Source: an uncultured Gammaproteobacteria bacterium (GTDB lineage Bacteria > Pseudomonadota > Gammaproteobacteria > Pseudomonadales > Pseudohongiellaceae). Taken from it: DNA of 5,724 nt. The notes below the pieces were generated by a model. That model did not search any database and had not been told where the DNA came from. It worked only from the letters and a program-made list of their open reading frames with translations. A program made the translations under genes and the position numbers. Below are positions 1-5,724 of the stretch, in pieces (position 1 is the stretch's first letter; each line of letters opens with the position of its first letter). Location of the stretch: assembly GCA_903926285.1 (NCBI GenBank), contig CAIYIP010000104.1, positions 1 through 5,724 on the forward strand. Reading direction: 5' to 3'.

Positions 1-1387
1 AAACTCTGTTGATCCCGTCCAGTGCAGCCACTTTATAAGCCTCGGCCATCGTGGGATAGTTAAATGTGGTGTTGAGGAAATACCGCAAAGTATTGGAGCC
101 TTCTTTCTGATTCATGATCGCCTGGCCAATGTGGACAATCTCGGAAGCCTGGTCCCCAAAACAGTGTATCCCAAGTATTTCGAGCGTATCAAAATGGAAA
201 ATTATTTTGAGCATGCCCACTTCATCGCCCGTTATCTGCGCACGCGCGATATTGCGGAAAAAGGCTTTACCGACTTCATACGGAATTTTCTGTTCAGTAA
301 GCTGCTGCTCACTCAGGCCGATGGTACTGATTTCCGGAATGGTATAGATGCCGCTCGGTATTTCTGTAAGCGGTCGAAATTCATCCGGCTCTACGATGGC
401 GTTGCTTGCTGCCCTGCCCTGATCATAGGCCGCGCTGGCCAGCGCAGGTGAACCGATAACATCACCTGCAGCATAGATATTACTCACAGCAGTCTGGTAA
501 TGATCGTTGACCAGCAGCTGTCCACGTCGGTTTGCCGTCAGCCCGACATTTTCCAGATCGAGTTTATCCGTATTGCCGGTACGTCCATTGGCCCACAGCA
601 CGATATCACTTTTTATTTTTTTGCCGGATTCAAGATACGTGATGATATGGTCATCGTGATATTCCATCTTGCTGAAATGCTCCTGATGTCTGCACCGCAC
701 GCTGACATTACGCAAGTGATAAGTGAGCGCTTCGGAAATTTCCGTGTCGAGAAATGACAACAGTGACACTGCCGGGTTAATCAGTTCGACCTTGGTACCC
801 AGGCCGCCAAAAATGGACGCATATTCGCAACCAATTACACCTGCCCCGATTATTGTTACCTTGCGTGGCGCGTGCTTGAGATTAAGAATGGTGTCGCTGT
901 CAAAAACCAGCTTGTGGTCAAAGTCGACATTCTCGGGACGATAGGGCCGAGAACCCGTTGCGATGATGAAATAATCTGCCGTCAGTCTGGTTTTGATCTT
1001 GCCCTTGGTGACAGTGATGTTGTTTGCATCATTAAAAGTCGCAATACCCTCGAAAATGGGCACCTGATTGCGCTGATAGAAATCTGTGCGTAACGCGCCC
1101 TGTTCTTCAACAACTCTGTTGGCGTGTTTGAGGAGTTGCGGGAAGGTAACCTTGCGCACTTCACCGAATTCGCGAAACATGGGATTTGAGTTGAACTGCA
1201 TCACTTGCTTAACGCCGTGACGCAAGGCTTTCGAAGGGATGGTCCCTAAATAGGTGCAGTTACCACCCGGCTTGGGTTTGTCACAAATCATTGCTACTTT
1301 TTTACCGGCCTTTACTGCGTTCATGGCCGCTGATTCGCCAGCTGGACCACTGCCAATCACGATGAGATCAAAACTGTTTCGAACCAT
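1..1387 (-). CDS. sthA: Soluble (Si-specific) NAD(P)+ transhydrogenase, 3' end cut by window edge
   Basis: This is a cytoplasmic FAD enzyme that moves reducing equivalents between NADPH and NADH, usually draining excess NADPH. Translation from ATG 1387 gives 462 codons plus one base without a stop. E. coli SthA is 466 residues, so only a few residues are missing; the visible end, DGINRV plus a T, matches the family ending NRLF. Motifs: FAD-binding GSGPAG at residues 12-17; GGNCTYLGTIPSK at 41-53; second dinucleotide fold GAGVIG at 181-186, followed by CEYASIF; C-terminal HCFGDQASEIVHIGQ and NYPTMAEA. In dihydrolipoamide dehydrogenase the 41-53 motif has a second redox cysteine and the C-terminal motif has a catalytic His before Pro. 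Here these are Thr49 and Tyr, the known SthA signature, which excludes Lpd. AAGGA at 1400-1396 lies 8 nt before the ATG, inside the end of apbE, and the apbE stop is 2 bp upstream, so translation is probably coupled. It is likely the distal gene of a gap-apbE-sthA operon. Confidence 0.96.
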   Translation of the reverse strand, partial: MVRNSFDLIVIGSGPAGESAAMNAVKAGKKVAMICDKPKPGGNCTYLGTIPSKALRHGVKQVMQFNSNPMFREFGEVRKVTFPQLLKHANRVVEEQGALRTDFYQRNQVPIFEGIATFNDANNITVTKGKIKTRLTADYFIIATGSRPYRPENVDFDHKLVFDSDTILNLKHAPRKVTIIGAGVIGCEYASIFGGLGTKVELINPAVSLLSFLDTEISEALTYHLRNVSVRCRHQEHFSKMEYHDDHIITYLESGKKIKSDIVLWANGRTGNTDKLDLENVGLTANRRGQLLVNDHYQTAVSNIYAAGDVIGSPALASAAYDQGRAASNAIVEPDEFRPLTEIPSGIYTIPEISTIGLSEQQLTEQKIPYEVGKAFFRNIARAQITGDEVGMLKIIFHFDTLEILGIHCFGDQASEIVHIGQAIMNQKEGSNTLRYFLNTTFNYPTMAEAYKVAALDGINRV

Positions 1388-1389
1388 GC

Positions 1390-2445
1390 TCAGATTCCTT
1401 GCTTCGGATAAAGAAAACGCGCAAATGCTGCAGTATACCTGTGTTGGAGCACAGCACCGTCCCGCAGTATAAAGTAGGCAGCGAGATTCTCACTATCTGC
1501 CAGTACTTTTCCATCCTCGGGTCCAAGCACCATGAGGGCAGTAGCCCAGGCATCGGCCTTTGCTGCTGAATCAGATATGACAGTGACTGCTGCCAGGTTA
1601 TGCGCGATTGGATAACCAGTACGAGGATCAATTTCATGCGAATATCGAGCGCCATTGATTTCGCGGAAATTACGGTAATCGCCAGAACCCGCGACCGCTA
1701 TTGCCTCTCCATAATTTGCGATCGCCGCATAAGGAGCCCGCACATCAGTGAGAGGAGTCTCAATAGCGATTACCCAGGGCTTGTTATCAGGCCGCAAACC
1801 CTGAGTTCTGATTTCGCCGCCGATTTCGACCAGAAATGACGTGTAGCCGTTTTGTACGAGTAGCCTCGCTGCTTCATCCACTGCATAACCTTTTGCTATG
1901 GCGGACAGATCCAGGGTCAAAGGCCTATTTTTCACAACTGTCCCGGTTTTTGCGTCCAGCACCAAATCATCTATCCCCATTTGCTGCTGGTGCTGAGCTA
2001 TAACAGCTGCTTCGGGTACTTGCACCGGCATTTCTTCTGGACCAAAGCCCCACAGGTTTACCAAAGGCCCGATGGTGATATCGAACGTCTGGTGTGTTGC
2101 AGCATGCAAAACCTTGGACATTGCCAGCACAGCCATTAGCTCCGGCGACACCTTGAAACTTTCTCCAATTGCGCTGGCATTTAACCTGCTAAGCTCCGAG
2201 TTCTTGTTCCATGTCGAGTACACATCGGCGTCGAAGTGGTGTAACAGGACTTCCAGCTCATGTCCGGTTTTTTGCAGGACAGAAGAAGCTGCTGAACTAA
2301 TCTGCACGCTCCATGTCGTGCCCATCGTGGCGCCACGGATTGTCCGGATTTGGGTTTTCTCGGGCAGCAAAAACACAAGTATCAGAAACAAAAAAGCGCC
2401 CGTTGCAGAAACAACGAGCGCTTTGTTTGGCTGCTTGAGAGTCAA
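1390..2445 (-). CDS. apbE: FAD:protein FMN transferase (ApbE family), TTG start, membrane-anchored
   Basis: This 351-residue protein is predicted to transfer FMN from FAD onto a Thr/Ser of target flavoproteins on the periplasmic side of the inner membrane. Known targets are NqrB/NqrC and RnfD/RnfG. Family motifs: GTTWSV at 42-47, LDLSAIAKGYAVD at 178-190, GGEIRTQG at 209-216, SGDYRNF at 254-260, HEIDPRTGYPI at 270-280, and ADAWATALMVLG at 297-308. By family comparison Ala182, Asp298 and Thr302 would hold the metal ion. Residues 9-28 form a hydrophobic segment that looks like a signal anchor. I see no cysteine anywhere, so there is no lipobox, unlike many ApbE lipoproteins. The start must be TTG 2445 or later because the gap stop codon is the in-frame codon directly upstream. 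Later starts would delete the membrane segment. No strong Shine-Dalgarno is visible (only GAGAG about 12 nt upstream), suggesting translational coupling to gap. The usual nqr genes are not beside it. Confidence 0.93.
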   Translation of the reverse strand: MTLKQPNKALVVSATGAFLFLILVFLLPEKTQIRTIRGATMGTTWSVQISSAASSVLQKTGHELEVLLHHFDADVYSTWNKNSELSRLNASAIGESFKVSPELMAVLAMSKVLHAATHQTFDITIGPLVNLWGFGPEEMPVQVPEAAVIAQHQQQMGIDDLVLDAKTGTVVKNRPLTLDLSAIAKGYAVDEAARLLVQNGYTSFLVEIGGEIRTQGLRPDNKPWVIAIETPLTDVRAPYAAIANYGEAIAVAGSGDYRNFREINGARYSHEIDPRTGYPIAHNLAAVTVISDSAAKADAWATALMVLGPEDGKVLADSENLAAYFILRDGAVLQHRYTAAFARFLYPKQGI

Positions 2446-3921
2446 TTAATTGTCCATGCTCTCGTTTTCCGGGTAAGAGAGATGGTTCACTCCTGCCATT
2501 TTTGCAACCATGCGTACTACCTGGTTAGAGTAGCCAAATTCATTGTCATACCACAGATAGAGCACGAGATTTTTGCCATTACTGATCGTGGCAGTTGCAT
2601 CAAGAATGGCCGCTTCACGTGAACCAACGAAGTCGCTGGATACCGCATCCGGGGATTCTGTATAGCCCAGCTGATTCTGCAACGGGGAATGGAGTGCAAT
2701 GCGGCGCAGATATTCGTTAATGTCATTCTTGGTGCAGCTGGTTACAAGTGTCAGATTGAGGATAGCCATCGAGACATTGGCGACTGGCACACGCACGGCA
2801 TTACCCGTTAATTTGCCTGCCAGCTCCGGCACTGCCTTGGCAACGGCTTTTGCCGCGCCCGTCTCGGTCAACACCATGTTCAAGGCAGCACTACGGCCAC
2901 GGCGATCCGCTTTGTGGAAATTGTCGATCAGATTCTGGTCATTGGTGTAAGCGTGAACAGTTTCAACATGGCCATGCACAACGCCCCAGCGCTCATGAAT
3001 CAGCTTCAACACAGGTGCAATGGCGTTTGTTGTGCACGAAGCCGCGGTGATGATTTTATCGTCCGGCTCGATCATGTCATGGTTGATGCCACACACGATG
3101 TTCTTGAGATTGCCCTTGCCCGGAGCAGTCAGCATGACCTTGCTCACCCCTTTTGATTTGAGATGCAAGGATAGCCCAGCTTCATCCCGCCACTTACCGG
3201 TGTTATCGATGACGAGTGCATCCTCGATACCATACTGGGTGTAATCGATGCTGTCAGGGCTGTCGGAACTGATGAAGTGGATGATGTTGCCATTGGCGAT
3301 AATGCGGTTGTTTTCCTCGTCGACACGCACTGTGCCTTCGAAGGAACCATGGACAGAATCATTACGCAGCAGATTCACGCGCTTCTGCAAATCACCATCG
3401 CCGGTTTTACGAACCACCACAGCACGCAAACGCATCACTTCGCGGTTGCCGGTTTGTTCGAGCAAAAGGCGCGTAACTAGGCGGCCGATACGACCAAAGC
3501 CGTAGAGGATGATATCGGTAGGCTTAGCGATCGGTTTGTGGTCTCTGTTGACCAGATGTGCCAGCTCTTTGGCGACATACACATCGACGTCCAGCCCCTT
3601 GCCGCCCTCAGCTTGCAGCATGAAGCCAATGGTCAGCTTGCCCAAATCTATCTGACAGGGGCAGAGATTTAGCTTGGCCATTGCGAGCAAAACGGGATGG
3701 CTTTCGAACTCGGACAACTCATTCCTGGCCATCTGCCGCACTCTGCGATGCGATTTCATTATATTGGCAACGGAGCGATTATTAAGGGTTCTGCCGTACA
3801 GAAAAATCTGTATACCCTTTTCATGCTCCAGACTCCCTAAAACCGGCACCATTTCCTGGGCCAGAGCTTCACGTTGTTTCCAGTCGGTGAAGAATCCTTC
3901 ATCAATATTTGGTCTGACCAC
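2446..3921 (-). CDS. gap: Long-form glyceraldehyde-3-phosphate dehydrogenase with N-terminal extension
   Basis: This is a 491-residue phosphorylating GAPDH (glyceraldehyde 3-phosphate + NAD(P)+ + Pi to 1,3-bisphosphoglycerate), which may work in the gluconeogenic direction. Residues 1-135 form an extension, probably largely helical, that is absent from the usual ~335-residue GapA but typical of a ~480-residue gammaproteobacterial class next to mfd. The core follows: nucleotide-binding GFGRIGR at 141-147; NDSVHG from 187; ASCTTN at 294-299 with catalytic Cys296; His323 in HAYTND, 27 residues later as in classical GAPDH; phosphate-site RRGRSAALN from 340; and WYDNEFGYS at 457-465. The NAD-specific Asp expected after the second beta strand is not seen; Arg171-Lys172 follow that strand, so NADP or dual use is possible. 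The start is GTG 3921, preceded by AAGGA with 7 nt spacing. The TAA stop directly abuts the apbE start in the same frame. Erythrose-4-phosphate dehydrogenase is less likely given the long-form architecture and position beside mfd. Confidence 0.95.
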   Translation of the reverse strand: MVRPNIDEGFFTDWKQREALAQEMVPVLGSLEHEKGIQIFLYGRTLNNRSVANIMKSHRRVRQMARNELSEFESHPVLLAMAKLNLCPCQIDLGKLTIGFMLQAEGGKGLDVDVYVAKELAHLVNRDHKPIAKPTDIILYGFGRIGRLVTRLLLEQTGNREVMRLRAVVVRKTGDGDLQKRVNLLRNDSVHGSFEGTVRVDEENNRIIANGNIIHFISSDSPDSIDYTQYGIEDALVIDNTGKWRDEAGLSLHLKSKGVSKVMLTAPGKGNLKNIVCGINHDMIEPDDKIITAASCTTNAIAPVLKLIHERWGVVHGHVETVHAYTNDQNLIDNFHKADRRGRSAALNMVLTETGAAKAVAKAVPELAGKLTGNAVRVPVANVSMAILNLTLVTSCTKNDINEYLRRIALHSPLQNQLGYTESPDAVSSDFVGSREAAILDATATISNGKNLVLYLWYDNEFGYSNQVVRMVAKMAGVNHLSYPENESMDN

Positions 3922-3927
3922 GTTTGC

Positions 3928-3933
3928 TTCCTT
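3928..3933 (-). promoter_or_regulatory. Ribosome-binding site of gap
   Basis: The minus strand reads AAAGGAAGCAAAC before the GTG codon, placing AAGGA 7 nt upstream of 3921. This supports the non-ATG GTG start; no other start with a comparable site lies nearby. Confidence 0.75.
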
Positions 3934-3956
3934 TTTCTGCCTTTAAAACCCGGCTT

Positions 3957-3986
3957 ATTATCCTTGCGGCTTTGGGAGAAGTCCAA
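3957..3986 (-). promoter_or_regulatory. Putative sigma70-type promoter for gap-apbE-sthA
   Basis: On the minus strand, TTGGAC (3986-3981) is followed after 18 bp by GATAAT (3962-3957), a 5/6 match to the -10 consensus; the -35 matches only in TTG. Transcription would begin near 3950 and leave a short leader of about 30 nt carrying the gap ribosome-binding site. It is a consensus match by eye only. No internal promoter or terminator is obvious at the gap/apbE or apbE/sthA junctions, so this would serve all three genes. Confidence 0.4.
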
Positions 3987-4030
3987 TTCAAAGGACTGGT
4001 TTCACTACAATAATCTATTCACTCATGGTT

Positions 4031-4036
4031 TATACT
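4031..4036 (+). promoter_or_regulatory. Putative -10 element of the mfd promoter
   Basis: TATACT matches the TATAAT consensus at 5 of 6 positions. A start site about 7 bp downstream would give a leader of roughly 20 nt that includes the GGAG site and TTG start of mfd. No good -35 hexamer is seen at 16-18 bp upstream (the sequence there is A/T-rich, around CAATAA), and there is no extended -10 TG, so this call is weak. Confidence 0.3.
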
Positions 4037-4053
4037 GCGCCCTCGCGTTTTCT

Positions 4054-4057
4054 GGAG
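4054..4057 (+). promoter_or_regulatory. Ribosome-binding site that selects the TTG start of mfd
   Basis: GGAG (within CTGGAG) sits 6 nt before TTG 4064. The competing in-frame ATG at 4025 has no purine-rich site upstream (TAATCTATTCACTC) and lies just before the possible -10 element. This is the main reason for choosing TTG. Confidence 0.6.
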
Positions 4058-4063
4058 CCGCAG

Positions 4064-5724
4064 TTGAGTACCTTGAATGTAAATAATCCTCCGAAGCCAC
4101 CAGTTGCTGGCTCAAGGCAGTATTGGGGCGGGTTGCAGGGCGCAGCACCCAGCCTTGCACTGGCCAGAGCTGCCAGTAATTACCAGGGACTTACACTGGT
4201 GATCACGGAAAATTCACGCCAGGCGGAGCGCATTCACTCCGAGCTCCAGTTTTTTCTCGACAGTAACACCAGTAGCCATTTCACCATACTGGAATTTCCG
4301 GACTGGGAAACGCTGCCTTATGATAATTTTTCTCCGCATCAGGATATTATTTCGCACCGCCTGGAAACCCTGCACCTGTTGCCCCAGGTCAAACACGGCG
4401 TCCTGATTCTTTCTGTAACCACCCTGCTTCACCGCTTGCCACCCTGTAGTTATATGACTGCAAACAGTCTGGTGTTGAAGACCGGGCAAAAATTTTCCAT
4501 CGCAGAAATGCGCAGGACGCTGGAAAGTGCCGGTTATCAATGCGTGGATTCAGTATATGAACATGGGGAGTTTGCCGTACGCGGCGCCATCATGGATCTT
4601 TTTCCGATGGGCAGTGCCATGCCTTATCGCATCGAACTCTTTGATGATGTCATCGACAGCCTGCGCCAGTTTGCTCCGGAAACGCAGATTTCCAGCGAGA
4701 AGGTCCAGGAAGTCAGGCTCTTGCCAGGACGCGAATATCCGTTGCATCCCGCAGCTATTGCCAGCTTCCGGCAAGCGTTCCGGGAAGCTTTTGCGGTAGA
4801 CGTTCGCAGGTGCCCCTTGTATGAAGATATTTCCAAGGGACTTGCGAGTGCCGGCATCGAATATTATCTCCCGTTGTTTTTTCCACAATTGGTCTCATTG
4901 TTCACGTATCTTCCGGCACAAGTGCAATGTATGTCGTATGGCGACATTGTCTCTGGCGCTGAAGAGTTCTGGCGTGAAATCAGATCGCGCTTTGATGAGC
5001 ACGGCGTGGATCCAGAACGGCCTTTGTTGCCACCTGACCAATTGTTTCTGGCAGTCGACGAATTATTTGCCAACATAAAACCTCTGCCATTAACGCAAAT
5101 GTATACACCACAACGCGATGCCGGTGCTGGCGTGTTCAATTTGCAGACCAACACTTTCCCCGATCTTGCAGTTGAACCCAAAACCGAGCAACCGCTTGTC
5201 CACTTGCAACAGTTTCTGCTGCAACAGGCGCAAACCCCGATTTTGTTTTGCTGCGATTCGGCGGGTCGTCGCGAAACCATGCTCGAGCTGCTGCAACGAA
5301 TACAGGTGAAACCGTCCGTAGTTTCAAGCTGGCAAGACTGGAACAAGGAAGTACCCGGCCTGAGCATAACCGTTGCGCCCCTGGAATCTGGACTTTGGCT
5401 GCAAGATCCGCCTTTGATAGCCATTACAGAAAACCAGCTCTTTATTCATCATGTGAGCCAGCAGCGCCGGCGTGGCAAGTTTGCTGACAACACTGACTTC
5501 ATCGTCAAAAGCCTTACCGAATTGAATCATGGTGCTCCCGTGGTTCATGTTGATCATGGTGTCGGCCGGTACCTGGGCCTGACCACATTCGACGTGGAAG
5601 GACAACTGACCGAATTTCTGGTTCTTGAATATGCGGAAGGCACCAAGCTCTATGTGCCAGTGGCGAGCCTGCATTTAATAAGTCGCTACAGTGGCGGTGA
5701 TCCTGAGTCAGCCCCTCTGCATAA
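4064..5724 (+). CDS. mfd: Transcription-repair coupling factor Mfd, N-terminal half (3' end outside window)
   Basis: Mfd is a DNA translocase that removes RNA polymerase stalled at lesions and recruits UvrA, starting transcription-coupled nucleotide excision repair. The window holds 553 codons of a protein normally about 1150 residues long. UvrB-like module: DWETLPYDNFSPHQDIIS at 80-97 and EHGEFAVRG from 166, followed by LFPMGS. The linker domain with VDPERPLLPP follows. The start of the RNA-polymerase-interacting domain is also present: VDHGVGRYLGLTTF at 496-509 and YVPVASLHLISRY at 530-542. The sequence ends at SAPLH, aligning near E. coli residue 543 (from memory), so the whole helicase-like motor is beyond the edge. 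The start is chosen as TTG 4064 because of GGAG 6 nt upstream; ATG 4025 in the same frame would add 13 residues. It is divergent from gap, an arrangement also found in Pseudomonas. No frameshift or internal stop is seen. Confidence 0.96.
   Translation, partial: MSTLNVNNPPKPPVAGSRQYWGGLQGAAPSLALARAASNYQGLTLVITENSRQAERIHSELQFFLDSNTSSHFTILEFPDWETLPYDNFSPHQDIISHRLETLHLLPQVKHGVLILSVTTLLHRLPPCSYMTANSLVLKTGQKFSIAEMRRTLESAGYQCVDSVYEHGEFAVRGAIMDLFPMGSAMPYRIELFDDVIDSLRQFAPETQISSEKVQEVRLLPGREYPLHPAAIASFRQAFREAFAVDVRRCPLYEDISKGLASAGIEYYLPLFFPQLVSLFTYLPAQVQCMSYGDIVSGAEEFWREIRSRFDEHGVDPERPLLPPDQLFLAVDELFANIKPLPLTQMYTPQRDAGAGVFNLQTNTFPDLAVEPKTEQPLVHLQQFLLQQAQTPILFCCDSAGRRETMLELLQRIQVKPSVVSSWQDWNKEVPGLSITVAPLESGLWLQDPPLIAITENQLFIHHVSQQRRRGKFADNTDFIVKSLTELNHGAPVVHVDHGVGRYLGLTTFDVEGQLTEFLVLEYAEGTKLYVPVASLHLISRYSGGDPESAPLH

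Larger units (their letters stand above)
3922..4063. other. Divergent intergenic control region between gap and mfd
   Basis: This is the only non-coding stretch in the window, 142 bp long. It contains the putative gap promoter and ribosome-binding site on the minus strand, and a TATACT element and GGAG site for mfd on the plus strand. A short inverted repeat, AGTCC-N8-GGACT, lies at 3980-3997. No tRNA, terminator or riboswitch-like structure was recognised. Confidence 0.8.

Noticed and set aside
131..757. Plus-strand ORFs opposite sthA
   Set aside because: They mirror the conserved sthA frame, show no domain of their own, and have no credible ribosome-binding site.
1..1387. Dihydrolipoamide dehydrogenase or glutathione reductase instead of SthA
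   Set aside because: The second redox cysteine is Thr49 and the C-terminal His is Tyr, and the motif order and ending match soluble transhydrogenase.
3995..4010. Possible HexR-type operator (TTGT-N7/8-ACAA) near the gap promoter
   Set aside because: Only the ACAA half at 4007-4010 is present; the upstream half reads TGGT with 6-bp spacing, which does not fit the recalled consensus.
4025..4063. Upstream in-frame ATG for mfd, adding 13 residues
   Set aside because: No ribosome-binding site precedes it, it lies just before a TATACT promoter-like element, and TTG 4064 has GGAG at 6 nt. It remains a fallback if the promoter call is wrong.
4550..4888. 112-residue minus-strand ORF opposite mfd
   Set aside because: It is fully inside the conserved UvrB-like region of mfd and has no recognisable domain, so it is treated as an antisense shadow.
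4864..5424. 186-residue minus-strand ORF opposite mfd
   Set aside because: It lies entirely antisense to a clear mfd coding frame; its translation is rich in Ser, Cys and Arg, with no recognisable motifs. It is a shadow of mfd.

Overview
The window looks like part of a chromosome from a gammaproteobacterium with moderate GC (about half G+C by eye). The proteins resemble Pseudomonas-type and other marine or free-living gammaproteobacterial homologues recalled from memory; I cannot place the genus. Coding density is very high. There are four real genes and a single intergenic gap of 142 bp.

Layout. On the minus strand, read right to left: gap (GTG 3921 to TAA 2446), a long-form glyceraldehyde-3-phosphate dehydrogenase; apbE (TTG 2445 to TGA 1390), an FAD:protein FMN transferase; and sthA (ATG 1387 to the left window edge), the soluble pyridine nucleotide transhydrogenase, cut off within its last few residues. 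gap and apbE share a reading frame and are separated only by the TAA stop. apbE and sthA are separated by 2 bp. No terminator or promoter is evident between them, so they probably form one operon. On the plus strand, mfd (transcription-repair coupling factor) starts divergently, most likely at TTG 4064, and runs off the right edge after about 553 codons, inside the RNA-polymerase-interacting domain. Region 3922-4063 holds both putative promoters and ribosome-binding sites.

How the genes fit together. GAPDH generates a reduced pyridine nucleotide, and SthA exchanges reducing equivalents between NADPH and NADH. ApbE attaches FMN covalently to respiratory flavoproteins such as Na+-NQR or RNF subunits. 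In Pseudomonas aeruginosa and relatives (from memory), this neighbourhood is mfd / gap / nqrABCDEF / apbE / sth. Here the six nqr genes are absent and gap abuts apbE directly. I see no new defence, mobile or RNA system. The most notable points are this collapsed locus, the zero-gap in-frame gap/apbE junction, the ApbE without a lipobox, the non-Asp cofactor region in GAPDH, and frequent non-ATG starts.
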